Shown one piece after another: positions 32,201-44,883 of a stretch of 64,000 nt of DNA. A program made the translations under genes and the position numbers. Origin of the DNA: Lomentospora prolificans. Its lineage: Eukaryota; Ascomycota; Sordariomycetes; Microascales; Microascaceae. Location of the stretch: NCBI GenBank assembly GCA_029532625.1, contig JARFXM010000009.1, positions 4,650,001 through 4,714,000 on the forward strand, written 5' to 3'. The notes under the pieces are model-generated. The model was given only the letters and a program-made list of their open reading frames with translations. It had not been told where the DNA came from and did no database searches. Numbering within the stretch: position 1 is the stretch's first letter; every line of letters starts with the position of its first letter.

Positions 32201-34919
32201 CGCAAAAGATCGAAATGCCAAGGCGGCAGCCCGTCGGAGCACGGGGCCCTTGCATTTCGGAGCTCGAGGTACTGTACTATCAATCAATGATCCGTTCATG
32301 CTGGCCTCTTAGCTTCCTCCCGTTACGTCACGCTGGTTGCGTAAAACTCCCAGCGTCGAACTCTAAATCTTCCACTGACTGCGGATCCCGACCCAGAGCG
32401 TGCGCAGTGTAATATCCTCGGTGCGATGCTAGCTGCACTAGATGGTACGGCCATCAGCGCCCGGCGTTTCTGTTCGTCGCTGGCTTGGGCGAGGAAAACC
32501 GTGCTTTTGGTACCAAGACCACTGACGCCAGCCTTCTGGTTCTATCAGAGCATCAACGTTGAGAGTTATTCGGCTTCAGCCCGCACGCGCGTTTCGAGTC
32601 GGTCGATGTCCAAGTATCAAGTGTTCCATGTACATTTCCTTCCTTCCCGTCCCTTCTCGTACCGATGGTTTCTCGACGAGGTACGCAGCATCGACGCGGT
32701 AGCACCAGCGCGGTCGCCTCAATCCTGGCTGTCTCGCTTGCAAAGCTCTCGACTTTTGCAGCTCGGCTGAGTGCAAGCAGATAGCAATCAAGCTCGAGGG
32801 AACCGGTACCTCTGCTTGGGTCATGGCGTAGACAGACAGCCCAGCCAGCTCTCTGTCAATAATAATTGATCTGTAGTGTACATACAAGTAGAGGAATCCG
32901 GTTTCTATTGTTCCCCCAAGTAACTAGCTCCGCCATCAAATCCGTCTTCCACTTTTGCGGAGCTCATCGGATAGGAGCACAGAGTGGGCGCCGCCCATTA
33001 CTTCGTTGTGAACGAAGCTTAGAACCCATCGAACTATGGTTTCATCTATTAATACCCGGCAATAGGAGGCCGAGGAACGATTAATCGCCAACTGACAACT
33101 CGATTTATATGGGGAATCGAACCCTTGAGACAGAGCCGCCGTTCCAAGGCACGTTGTAAGCTACCAGCCCTCTTATTGTTTCGAGATGATGAGAGAATAT
33201 TCGTGTCATTCGACTGGGGAATCATTTAGACACATGGACCCGTTGACTATGAGTCGATGGCGCACAACCCCTTCTTCCGGCCCACATATATCGGACTTCA
33301 ACTGCCGGCCATGGTTTTCACGACTTCCACACATCACTGAGAAGTGTGCGAAAGTAAAAAGAACTCTTGTTTCCCAGATCATCAGAATGAATCAGTCAGT
33401 CTGTTGCGACTGTAGAAACCATGGCGTGCAGCTAGCATGCTCTTGCATAGTTTGGATATCCGTATGTTGCTAGGGCTACATCTCCACCGCATGCCCCATG
33501 CCGCGCCATCATCCCCGTCTGCCCCGATCAAGTTGCCGAACGTGAAGCAGCGCGTTGCAGCACTTTTATTTTTCCTTTTTCCAAGAAACCTGCATAATTT
33601 CTCTTGAAACAAGATCGATTCGATGCAGGTGGACATCTGCGCTTCCCTCGACTAATATTATGCTCCAAGCCGGCCTTCGGTACTAAAGTAGAACCCTCAT
33701 ATTTTGATTTACACAGCTCCACAGCCCACACCTGCCTGGCAGTTCTCCTCGCCGATCTTTCGGCTGAGCCGTCTTTGCTTGCGCGTATATACTTCGTAGT
33801 ACTCGAACTATCTATACTATAAACCATCAACCTCCACAATTGGATCAATTGATCCATGCTAAGGCCCCATTGTACCCTCCGCGCCCCAAACATAGATCAC
33901 GCCAATGTGCTCCTGCCAGCTGTACCTCTCTCCATCTGAGGACACGCTTTACAGCCGATGATCTCTCAATCCGGATAGACCTACCAACGTTCTCCATCGC
34001 CTGTCGAAACCCCGTCAAACTTTGTGCCCATCCCCGCTAGCCTTTTGCATCCGGCTCCTATCCGTAGGTACATGTACCGAGCAAAGTAGACGAATTCAGT
34101 TGATCCGCTATATCACCATACTCTCCAAGCACCGCTAGCCAAGCACCGCCATCGCGGTCAGAGCATCTGCGCCATCTTCTCTTGGTAGGTTCCCATTCAA
34201 GCTTGCATACCAGAGGGGAGGGTCGGAATGCGACCATGGTTCTTGACTATTCTAGAGCACATAGCCTTCCAGAGAGCCCACTTCTCCAGGGTACACCCCC
34301 TACGCAACCAGCCACTGGTTCTAGTGAGCCAGCTAAAGGCTCGGCTGCTGAGTAGTTCTTGGTTAGGCGTTTATGGGCAAAGGCACGAACCACCTCCACC
34401 ACCGCTAGGCTAAATCCCTAAAGACAAGAGTCAACCGGGGAAGCCCATCAATGCCAGAAATGACGGCTAGGTTTTTTCGGTTGGTTTCTGATATCGGTCC
34501 GCCTTGCATGCGAGGCAGGGTCTGTCCCCTTCCGACGCAGTGTGAGTGTTGTTTGCGGTTGTTCAATCCCAAGGCGGGCTTATGCAGATCTATAACCGAA
34601 ACCGTCCGTCCGATACACGAAGTCGGCCCCAAGGAGAGCAACGACGCGCAAGCTTTTTTTCCTCTTTCAGGTTTTTTTTAGCTACCAAGTTTTTCGGGGG
34701 TGGAATTCCTTTCTGTCCCACAATCACCACTCATGCAAGGCCTAGTGTACATTCCAAGATACAGAAACTTGACGCCAAATGTCGCAGGAAACAGACCTTT
34801 CCTGAATAATGCCAATACGCCCCCAAACTCCACGCCATCCCATCCCTACCCTTCTGTTGGCGACGGATAAAAATGAAAACAAACCTTATCGATTGCGCTA
34901 GATTCGCGTGCGCTGCCCC
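29268..34919. other. 5.7-kb gene-free interval
   Basis: It spans from the start of the small GPI gene to the stop of AVO1 (both minus). The first several hundred bases should be the GPI gene promoter. Open frames up to 160 codons are present on both strands but lack domains and mostly lack ATG starts. A tRNA-like B-box sequence near 33110-33125 (minus) does not fold as a tRNA. A short GTGAATAC/GTGAAT repeat lies near 31748-31775. No transposon remnant or AT-rich block was seen. Confidence 0.55.
29441..29448 (-). promoter_or_regulatory. TATA box of the small GPI-protein gene
   Basis: TATAAAAG on the minus strand, 174 bp upstream of the ATG, correctly oriented. It fits a core promoter with a short leader. 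Confidence 0.6.
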
Positions 34920-37707
34920 TCAGATGTCTCGATAGGGCGAAATGCCCTTCTTCAGCTCCTTGACAATCTCGTTCGCCTCGTCGGCTGTTTTAGCCTCGAA
35001 GTCATATCGCTTGCTTTCCGTAGCTTTGTACACAACGAGCTATAATCCGGCGAGGTAAAGCGTGGTTAGCGTTTTGTCCTTCCAGAATTTCGGCCGGCCC
35101 AACAATGGCCATCCATGTCCCTCTTTTCTCTTTTCACTTTTTTTATTCTGTTTCTCCTCAAGACCCGCGAAGGCGTTGCATCATTGCCGGATCTGACGGC
35201 ATCGCCAGGTAGTTATGCACATTGGAATGACGTACCTTGAATGTAGTAGGATGTTTCCTCATGACTTTGCAACCCACAACGTTGCTGAAGTGCACAGTCG
35301 TAGCCTTTCTGCCCCCCTCAACGCCTTTGGCCCCCGAACCTGCCATGATGTGAATATATTCGCCATCGATGATGAATACCCTCTCGCTCATCCCCACGAT
35401 GCGCATCGGCTGCTTCCGCCAGACGATATACTTCCTATAGCTAGCGTTGTTTAGCTCGTCTTGCTTGAGCGCCTCGCGCGCCAACGGGTGAACGCCCATG
35501 AATTTATCCTTCTTCCACCGTTTCTGCTGCCCCTCTCCGAAGGGGAGCTTTGGTGATGAGCTACTAGGCGAGCCGGTCACCGTGAGCGGGCCGTCCGTAG
35601 CGAAACGCCGACGGTGTAGCTCTAGCTCTGACACGGCTCCAAGGGACGCCACCGGCCGATCCACCATGACGACGGCCCCTGAATTCGCAATTTTAAGGAC
35701 ATGGTTAACCTTGTCAAGCTGACGCTTCTTGCATACGAGATCCAACACTTCGGCTAAATAGGTATCGGTAGTGACGTCCAATGTAACCAGCTGGCCCGGA
35801 GCCGTATCTGATGACAAGATATTGACCCGGAGCAATTTCTGCTGTCCTCTTGCATGCTGAACGGACGTAGCTACCTGGGGCTGGTCTAGAAGAACTCCGT
35901 GCCGGTGTGTTGTTGTCAAAACAGGGTTCTGTCTCGGCTGATACGGCGCAAGGTAGGCCGGATCCGGCTGGGGTGTGCTCTTCGGAGTGGCGTCCTTGTC
36001 GTTTTCTTCCCCGTCTCTGCCCACTTCATCCTCCTTCGGTTCGTATTCAGGGGTTATTTTCTTGTTATCCTCGTATTCAGATGGTGACGCCTGTACCAAG
36101 GCAAACTCGTCGTGGGCTTTATTAGAATTCGCTCTCCCTCTTCCACCGCCTCTATTCGCGGCGCCCTGTTGGAAATTCGACGCCGCTGCCCTGTTATTTG
36201 CCGTGGTGAAGGATGCAAGCGGCTTCTTTCTTTCTAAGGGAGGGAAATCATCATCGATTTCACCGCCTTCTTCGACTATGCGCAAGCTAAACCAATTGAC
36301 ATTGAGTTTATCTGTGGGCAGGGCTGGTTGCCTCTTCTCTTGTATATACCGTAACAAGCTGAGGCCGATAGCATCACCCACAGTAACTACGCGGAAATTG
36401 CCTCCGGCATCGTCACTGACATCTCGGCGGATGAGCACGTCAAAAGGTTCGTCGGGGTCGTCAGAGAAGGCGGCGTAAATACGTAGCAGCATAGGCTTCC
36501 TGTTATCGCCCTCACCGGACAGCGAAGCAAAGTTCTGGAAAGGCATTGTCGGCTTCGACTTTGACTTTCTAGACTTTAACATCTCTGTAAGCATGCTGAC
36601 GGGCTGCACCATGCTCACTGGCCGGATTGTGCTTAGCGGTCGTGGTGGAGGGAGCGCCTCGAGCATTCTAGGCTGTGGCGCTTGTGACCTGCGAATCGTT
36701 GATTGCCTAGTGAACGCACGAGGCGGTGTTCCGACAACCTGAACAGTAGGCGAGGGGTGGATCGGATTGTCAACGATTGGATTGTCGACAGCGTCCAAAA
36801 TTGAGGCGGAGTCAATGCTCTCGACAAAAGCGGCGTCAGAGATATCAGAGGCGTCAGACTCCTCGTCCTCTTCGGCTAAGGGTATGCTATCGTGGCGTGG
36901 GACACCAGGGGTGATATCGTCATTTGACTTTGCCCGCGACCGGCTCGCCTTGGCAGCCGCCGCCCTTGCGGCTTGCCGAGCTTGCTCGCGGTGCCTATGG
37001 AACCCGGACGCGTCAAACTCGTTCTCGGAAGAAACCTCGCTACTTGTGACCGTATCTCTCCTGACGCGTTCTTTGACTGTATCGAGTGCCGACTGGGAAC
37101 CTCGCCTTGTTCCCGGACCCGCACGTGGCGACGAAGCCGTGGTCATCTGCCTGAGATTTGAGGACTGCAGAGGGGATGAACCTGCTCGGCCTCTGACAGG
37201 CATCTTGGCGAATTTGATTTGTTGTGCCGGCCTAGTGTCGGATTCGTCATCGCTTTCGTCGCTGAGATCACTGCTATCGTCTTCCTCCATTTGTTCCCGT
37301 CGCCGCCGTCGCTTGATAGCCATCCCTGGACCTAGGGTACTATCACCGCCCGTGGTGAGCATGCCGCCGTCGTCCGCTTCATCTTCTAATGCGTGGCGTG
37401 CCGAACGTGGCGCTTGAAAATACTCAGCAGCAATCGCAGTGGGTATAGGGGGGGAATGCGTTCGTTTCGAAAGGGCATGGTTCGTCCGCCATCCGGCGGC
37501 CTTGTAGGCGGCGGAATTGAGAAAACCGTCGTTGAGAGTAATAAGTCGTTCGCCTACGCCGTCGGCGATATCGTCAAGATAACTGCTTCGTAGTTGGTAG
37601 GAGACCAAACTATGGAAGGCACGTCAGTTTATGAATGATCCAAGAAAAGGACAAGGGAAGCTAGGGTGATCAAAGGGAGCTTACTCTTCAGATTGAAGGA
37701 CCGACAT
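34920..37707 (-). CDS. AVO1: Avo1/Sin1 subunit of TORC2
   Basis: Three exons on the minus strand: 37707-37685, 37609-35236 and 35039-34920. They join in frame to 838 aa. The protein is the Sin1/Avo1 scaffold that presents AGC kinases to Tor2 and binds membranes. The N-terminus MSVLQSEDLVSYQLRSSYL matches the family start and is split by intron 1. A long disordered Ser-rich region follows. The CRIM substrate-binding domain starts near MLLRIYAAFSDDPDEPFDV (about residue 380). A Ras-binding-like domain lies at about 598-675. A C-terminal PH domain (about 690-838) ends KGISPYRDI and is completed by the last exon. The second intron is longer (196 bp). It is divergent from the histidine-phosphatase gene. 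Confidence 0.95.
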
Positions 37708-38587
37708 CGTGGCTTCGCGAGGTGGATAGGTTTGTCGAATGTGGGAATTTAGAAGAAAGGCTCAAGGAAGCACAAGGAGTGGGGTACTTTGTCCATTCCC
37801 CCCGTGCACAAATACAGGGGGAGCAATGGTGTGGTTGAGTAGATAATGTTCAAATATTAGCAAGGTTGTAGATAGCGAGGTGAGTTTCGGAGGTCGCCTC
37901 AGCCTTCCCTATGAATTGAGGGGCGGATTGGGTGCACACCGAGACGACTGACCGAGAGTCACACCGAGGCTGTTGGGCGTTTTTCTGATAATTGAATATA
38001 TACACTGAAGTTTAGCTAGTCTAGAATAGACCCCGATTCACAAACTAACCCCTCTACACACATTGTTCTCCTCCGGGCCCGACTTGGAGCCGAGGCATCT
38101 ACTCTCAAGTCCCAACATCATTGATGGCACGCGCTTGTAAACATTTTTGTGAAGGTCTAACTATGGATTTCTATTATAATTCAACATCCTTATTCTAGTT
38201 TGTGCAAGAGGTTTCTACCTTGAACGTTGTGGCAGATTGTGTTACAATCAGCCTCTGCTACTCTTCTAACCCACTGTCTCTAATCAAGGCCACAAGAAAT
38301 TATAGTTGGGATCTCGTTATTTCCCTCTTGGCGTGGAGTACCCCGTTCTCATACCCGAGACTTCGTCGGCTTCTTAGTTAGAGGTGAAAGCAGAGGGCGG
38401 CCTGGGACCTATTGCAAGTATTCAATCCCGACTCTGGCTTGCTTCACGGGACTATGAATTTGGGGTTGTCCTTGCTATTGGTGAGTCAAATGCTCGTTCT
38501 TGCTGAATATGCCTCCTACTAAGACCTATCTGCAGTGCTTTGTTTGAGGGCTATTCTTAGAAAGTTGGCTAGCTCCTCGTCTGCGAA
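37708..38587. promoter_or_regulatory. Divergent promoter region, AVO1 / histidine phosphatase
   Basis: These 880 bp separate divergent start codons. Sequence is moderately AT-rich in 37980-38250. No specific element was assigned. Confidence 0.5.
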
Positions 38588-39863
38588 ATGTCTCTCGAGA
38601 CCATCTACGTTGTTCGTCATGGGGTAAGACTAGTCCCTCTGGTGGCATCTTCGCCTCACTCTCCAGCTTTTGGATTCAGGGAGACTTGGGGGCTTCTACT
38701 GGTGCAAATACTGGGAAAAACGCCTTTAGAGATACTAAACTCTACCTTTCTTCTAGTTTCGATGTAGCTACTTCGTTGATCCAGTCTCGGGAGTAGCCTC
38801 AACGAACGTCTTATCGCCGACTAAGATTGCCGCCGACCCACCGTTAACTGCCCATGGAATCGATCAAGCCCAGGAACTTGGAGCTTACTTGATGTCCCTT
38901 GATCCGCCGATCGAGGCCGTCTACTCTAGCCCGTACTACCGTTGTCTCCAGACCATCTCACCTTTCGTCTCACTCCGTAACGAGCAGGTGGGCAAATCTC
39001 AGGGGAAGGGGGCCAACTCGTTGAAGCCCCTTGCTATTCGTAGCGAAAGAGGTATAGGAGAATTCTACGGTGAGGCTCACTTTGATCAGCCACAGCCTGC
39101 TCCACACTCTTTCTTGAAGACCATGTTTCCAGTGCTTGACGATTCGTTTGAGTCGGGAGTTGTTCCGGCAAAAAAAGGGGAGAGTATCGAGGGCCTGTAC
39201 GATCGTGCTAGGGCGGCTGTAGAGAAGATTGTTGAGAGATGCGACCAAGAGGGCATTCGCTCAGCCATTTTGTGCTCCCACGCTGCGGTAATAATAGCAC
39301 TGGGAAGAGTTCTCACTGGCAACATTCCTGACAAGGTCGAAGTCCAGGACTTTGACACATTCACTTGCGGATTAAGCGTATTCAAACGACACACAGCTAG
39401 TCCTAATTCTTATTCGGCTCTCGGGGGTGGCTCCGACGAACTGCCCACAGGGAGCACGGATTGCCCGGCTCCCAGTTCAAACCCTCCCAGTGCCTCCAGC
39501 CCTGACGGCATAGATGGAACCCAAAGGATAAAGCGTACTGGAAATTGGATTTGCAAAGCAAACAGCGACTGCAGCTTCCTCACTGGTGGCCCAGAAAGGG
39601 GGTGGTATGTAGTTTCCCCATCAGACCTTACCAGGCTTGTCACATTGTGCGCCCCCTCCCCCCGTCTCATCATCCTCCCTGTTCAAGACACCCTTGAGTA
39701 CACACGCCCATGACACTTCCCCTCGAACTAACGACTGCCTCGAACGTCCTGCAGGCACTTTACTGGCGACGAGTCCTTTCTTTTTGGCGATCCAGTTCCT
39801 GGCAGCGACGCGGCGTCTGGGCCTCCCGAGAATATAGCCGCCCTCAACACCTCGCGATTGTAA
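38588..39863 (+). CDS. Histidine phosphatase (phosphoglycerate mutase-like) family protein
   Basis: Three exons: 38588-38623, 38757-39604 and 39755-39863, joining to 330 aa. The first exon codes for MSLETIYVVRHG, whose RHG holds the phospho-accepting His. Exon 2 continues with the second Arg of the motif (FR), then SSPYYRCLQT, ERGIGEFYGE, and the late catalytic His in ILCSHAAVIIALG. The family in fungi includes yeast YNL108C and the N-terminal domain of the TFIIIC subunit Tfc7, which share this start pattern. Exon 3 gives GWHFTGDESFLFG and a short tail. Substrate is unknown; it is not a glycolytic mutase by length and motif spacing. The 133-bp first intron and 150-bp second intron restore frame exactly. 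Confidence 0.9.
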
Positions 39864-42800
39864 TGAACGACGAGGGCGGCATCGGCAGGGGTACTTCTTG
39901 CGTTTCTAGGTACATAGCATCAGTAGTATATGCGGGTATTTGAGTAGATTTGTGGCTATGAGCAATAAAATCGCCCCTCAAGCGCCAGAACCAGTCTCTC
40001 GGGTCCGGTGAGAGTGATTGTACATGACTGTCCGCCCAACACGCCCAGTCGCCTTCGCATCACCCCTTACCTCTGGCCATTTATTCGTCCATTTGAGCGA
40101 TATTAGCTTCTACTGTACTCGGAAAGTGCGAAAGTTGAAATTTGTTTGCGTGGCATTGCCATTCTTGCCACCATGCGGCCCGGAATGCCTCCCCTCCCCG
40201 CCTCCCTCACGCCCAGAGAAAGCCGGAAAAGCAGCCAACGCGGAGATTGACTTCCCTGCATGGTACGATTGATATTCCAAGCTCGAGGACATTTCCCTGT
40301 CACCTGCCATAGTGCGCACTAGTCTTAGTCTGGATAAAGACAATGTTTAATTCGACTGAGACTTGTGAGGGAGGGGGCTCCCCATCTTGCCAGCCGAAGT
40401 TGTCGATGGTGTGTTTCTTGTGCCAGATCCAGCGTCCGATTGATTCTTGCAGCCCAAAACTTGGAGTAATGAAGGCCAACTGCCGACACCTCGGCGGATT
40501 AAAGAAAGAGAGAAAACATGAAAGGGTGGATGGAAAAGCAAAGATAGTCCACGGAAACACATGATCAACATTTGCTCCTGCATATCTATTATGTACTCCA
40601 GACGTGCATAGGATGGGGAAACGGCTACGGGGCGCCTTTGACGATGCTTCAGACGGCACTAGGGATGGAGTCCAGGGGTAGAACGAAGAAAAAGGAATGA
40701 GCGATGAACCGAGAAGGAAAGGGAGGCCATTAAGACTTGCATACAATAGATTCGGCGAAGGTAGCAGAATATGTTAAGCCTCCAGCTCCACAATGACGGA
40801 CTTAACACAGCTGTTGCGCACTCAGACTGCTTTTTTCAGCACAAAGAAATCTCCGAGGGCGATCGATAATCGGCTTTCACCGCAGCCCACTCCATATGCC
40901 TGCGCGAACCATTGATAAACAGGTCTCCACCGGCCGTGGACTTGTTTAGAAGGCTGCTCGGTGACGACAGAATTACGACGGGATCGTTGATTCTTCTTCC
41001 CTCAAGCTCACAACAGGGATGGGGTTGGGGGTAGCCATGCTCGGCGATGCAGATCGCGATGGACTATTTCGGGTTAAGCCAATGATAACAACACGGCGTC
41101 TAGCCAGAAGCCAGAAGACTACTACATTTACGAATTCAAAGACACACCGCACTCATGAATGCTTAGCTGTTACTGGCTATTCAGCTGGTACCCCTTCTGG
41201 GAGGGTTTTGGAAAGGAGGAGAACGCACAAGCAAAATAGTCATTCATTTATGATATGTAGTTGATGAAGACGAAGCGCGAGCGATCGAGCGAACGTCCTA
41301 GCTTGGTGCGGATAACAGCACGTCTTATGATACCTGACAAGATCCCTCTTAAAGCCGGCTCGCCTTCGTCGGGTAAGGGTTGTTCGTGTGGCGTACACAA
41401 AAGAGTTGAACGGGCCTTCGGATGAAGATAAGCAACGACTTAGACCTGCACCACGTCGTAGAAACGGATGGCAGTCTTATGCGGCCTTTGAGCTCGGAAT
41501 GGGTGTCACACTGGAAAATCTTCTTCCCAAGGCGGCAAGGAGAGGGCAGGTCGATATGTGAGGATCTTGAACCATTCCTATAGGTTCAGAGACCTCCCTG
41601 TTTCCTTGGCCGTAGTGGGCACTTTGCCGCACACAAGCAAGCTATACAGCAGGATACGTCCCCAATATCAAATCGAGGTAGTAGCGCCCGTTAGAGGATG
41701 TAATCCGGCGCATCACTTCTACTCGAAAGGAATCCATCCAGGTCTGAGAGTCGAGCGTCACTACGGGGAGATCTACACACTCCGCCTTGGGCCGTAGGCT
41801 TGCGCGCTAGCATGTCATCCGGATGTGTAAAGGTTGCTCTGTGAACCGCTTACACTGGATAAGTGATGTGATGACGAGCGTGCTAAGAGAAAGAAGGGTG
41901 GTGCGGAATCTGGGGCCGAGATGCAAACACCGGATAATCAACAACCGCAGTGTCCTAGGTGATTGCGACCGCTAGAAGCGGTGTGATTGATCACCGGTCG
42001 TTGTTAAGGACAGCTGACGTAGAGATGGAGCTATATATCGAGATGGCGGAAGAGTGAGACCGAGAAAGTAAAAAGCGCACATGAGGCAATAGGGGTGAGG
42101 ACTGGGGTGCGTCTAGACCCTACTGCAAGGCGACCGGGTTGGGTGTGGAGAGCATTGGACGAAATGTTTCTTTCTATCGACACTTTGGGATGGTCTCGCT
42201 GCTCTAGGCAAGTAGCGCAAACTGGTGATATCGGGCAATATTCGGGTGCTGCCAGGCAGTGATTGGCTTCGCCCCTGATGAACGGGGGGAAAAAGCAAAA
42301 ATATGTCAGACAAGTATCCATAAACACCGGCCCTCGCCCGACTAGCATTAGGGTATCTCCTCGCGGAAAAGCATTGACCAGCTGGCTCCCTCAACAGGGC
42401 CTAGAAAGGTTCCAGTCTGTTATTCTGCTGGCTGTCCAAACACAAAGAGAGCCTCTATGGAGCGGGCCCATGTTGACTAGTCGATATGAGGTGACAGAGT
42501 CTCCTGAAGCGGAGGTTTGCGCAAGCTTCTATTAGGGAAGTCGATGTTGGCCGAGATTGATCAACTGCACGCTCTTCGTCAAGGAGAGTATTATTGTTTG
42601 GATACTTCGAAACACCTAGGCCAAAAGGAGCGGAATCTGCCTCTCGAGGAACCTTCGATGAATGTAGACAAGGTGGGTTCCATCTCGACCCCAAGTCCTC
42701 TGGGGAACGACTTGGAATCGTCGACCATTTCCCGCGGGTTGTGGGAAAGTCTACTCCACAGTATTGGTAGGATCCTGTTGACGAACGCAACAGTGGCCAG

Positions 42801-44831
42801 TCAAAGCAAAGAATGTCATATGGAGATGACATGCCCGCCTTCCACGTCGACTGGGGATTTGCGCACCCACCCACACCCACCCACCTCGGGCCTGGTCGCT
42901 TACGCGCGCTTCCTACCAGTCCCACAACCACCTTGTCTCAAAGCCCGCCCAGCATCTGCATCTGGCTGAGCACGGGAGTGATGGATTATGGGCAAATACC
43001 GGGCGGCCATGGGCTCTGTGCGAAAAGTCTGCAGCGGATTCAACGGTCGGAGGTGATGGTTTTAATGTCGAATTCCTGGGCTCAACGTGCAGCCAGCATT
43101 TGACGAGGTGAAGTTGAAACGGCACTGGCGCGTAGTTTGCGTTCATACCTGGTCTGGACTTCGTGTTACGACGCCCTGGTTACGGCCTGGTGGCCATTGA
43201 AACCCCCATCCACGTGCCTAAAGGTACATGTGCGACCCGTAACATCGCCCCAACGAGTGATCACGATGAGATCCATGCTTGCGCGGGATTGACCACCCAA
43301 AGTTACGTGGGTGATTGACACATTATGCTTAGCGGTACTTGGCCACGAGTACATGCGTGCTGACCAGGGTGGGCACGAAGAATTCGGGCAGGAACCACTA
43401 TCGAATATGACTGCATCACTGGGCGGGAGCGACTCCCGTACATACCGTTCGCTACGCCAAGTTCTTCCGCGCCTTCCCTTCACTTGTCATCTGCTACTGC
43501 ATGTGAGTGGCGCGCAGCTGGCATTACTATCCGTATTTTGTACCCTGGTCTTCTCCAAACCCTGGCTCCCCACCCTGAACAAGAGACTTGATTTCCTACA
43601 ATAAGTGGCCCTACCAGGACAGATTTTCGACATATATACTCGCTGTCACACCTAACACACACACACAAGAAGAGCGCTAGGCCCAAGGCACACTGGCTCC
43701 TTCGTTGTGAAGCTCAACAGCGCCTCATAAAGTACCAACGGCCAAATCGATGCTTCCGTGACGGCATGGTGGCTAGTCCGTATTCTAGCAAATCTAGCGA
43801 GATTGTGCTACCTGCTTGACTTGGCCTGGCAGCATCTTGGTTTCCCATCCATGCTTGGTCTCCACTCCTGTCAAAAGTCGAGCGTCCGAGTGGATACTTG
43901 GATACGGGTACAATTAAACGGAATTATCAAGCGTCCTAGGGGGGTTGATAACGCTTCAACTGGTACTTTGTGGGTAACAAATTCCTCCATCGACCTACTA
44001 AGTGCTATTAATATTACCACCTACTTGTAGTACTTTGCAGTATTAGTCTAAAGATAGTGTTGGATTTGATAGCTCAGAATGTGGTATCATCTTTCTGGTC
44101 GCACAAGAGGCCAGAGCTCACCAGCCGCAGCATGGCATTGAGGATATTAGTGGACGCCCGTCGGTCAGGAAATACGACTAACAATTTGTGAGTTTACACC
44201 ATTGGAGGAAAGCATGCGTGAATACTTTATTAGTACATTTCCGAACTATTGCCTCTCGGGTTGACGTGGAAGACGAAACTGGGGTGCGTGCCTGGAATGG
44301 GGGAACGGGGACTGTTTGTGTCCCGTCCGTTTTGTATGGTCTCCATAATAACGGCAACCCTAGAAAGTATGCACCAATACAAGGACGAAAATCCCTGTAC
44401 TACTCGAGAATGCACCGGGCGAAACGGCGGCTAAGCACCTTGATACTGCGAGGATAAACTTTCCGCGAATTTTGGACGAAAAGGACGGAAGGAGATTGAG
44501 ATGCGGGAGAATATGAATGTCCGAGGTATTGTTTGTGTGTACTGTATAGCTCATCATCAAGAGTCTAATTTTGTGTGCACGCTCGCCCATGCGCATGCCA
44601 AGAACAACAAAAGAAGACTATTTTCGAGCGGGCTTGCTTGAGACCAGCTGATGGTGGGAGGGTATTTAGTGGGTGCGGTCCTGGCATCAATCCTCGTCGC
44701 CTTTATTCGCTTCCTCTCACAAAACATGGACGAGCTTGTGGCTCCGATCCCGTCGTCAAAAGCAGTCCTTGTACTGAGGTAAGAGGCACGTTCTTCGTAA
44801 GCTTGACTTCCACAAGCAAACGTGGCAAGAC

Positions 44832-44883
44832 CATGATTCATGATCGCGTCCGGAGTACAGCCGGGATGGTGCTGTGAATCATG
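44832..44883. repeat. Inverted repeat with AP-1-like TGATTCA/TGAATCA arms
   Basis: CATGATTCA at 44832-44840 is matched by TGAATCATG at 44875-44883, with a 34-bp spacer. Each arm contains a bZIP-like TGATTCA. Confidence 0.6.

Noticed and set aside
31930..32412. 160-codon plus-strand open frame
   Set aside because: No domain and random-like Arg/Gly/Cys content from GC-rich DNA; no supporting splice or start signals.
33105..33180. tRNA-like sequence on the minus strand with a GGTTCGATTCC B-box
   Set aside because: The T-stem pairs only three of five bases, and no D-arm, anticodon arm or acceptor stem can be drawn. At best it is a decayed tRNA or chance match.
36767..37417. 216-codon plus-strand frame inside AVO1
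   Set aside because: It is the complement of the Ser-rich AVO1 coding region; such shadow frames are common opposite Ser/Arg-rich sequence.
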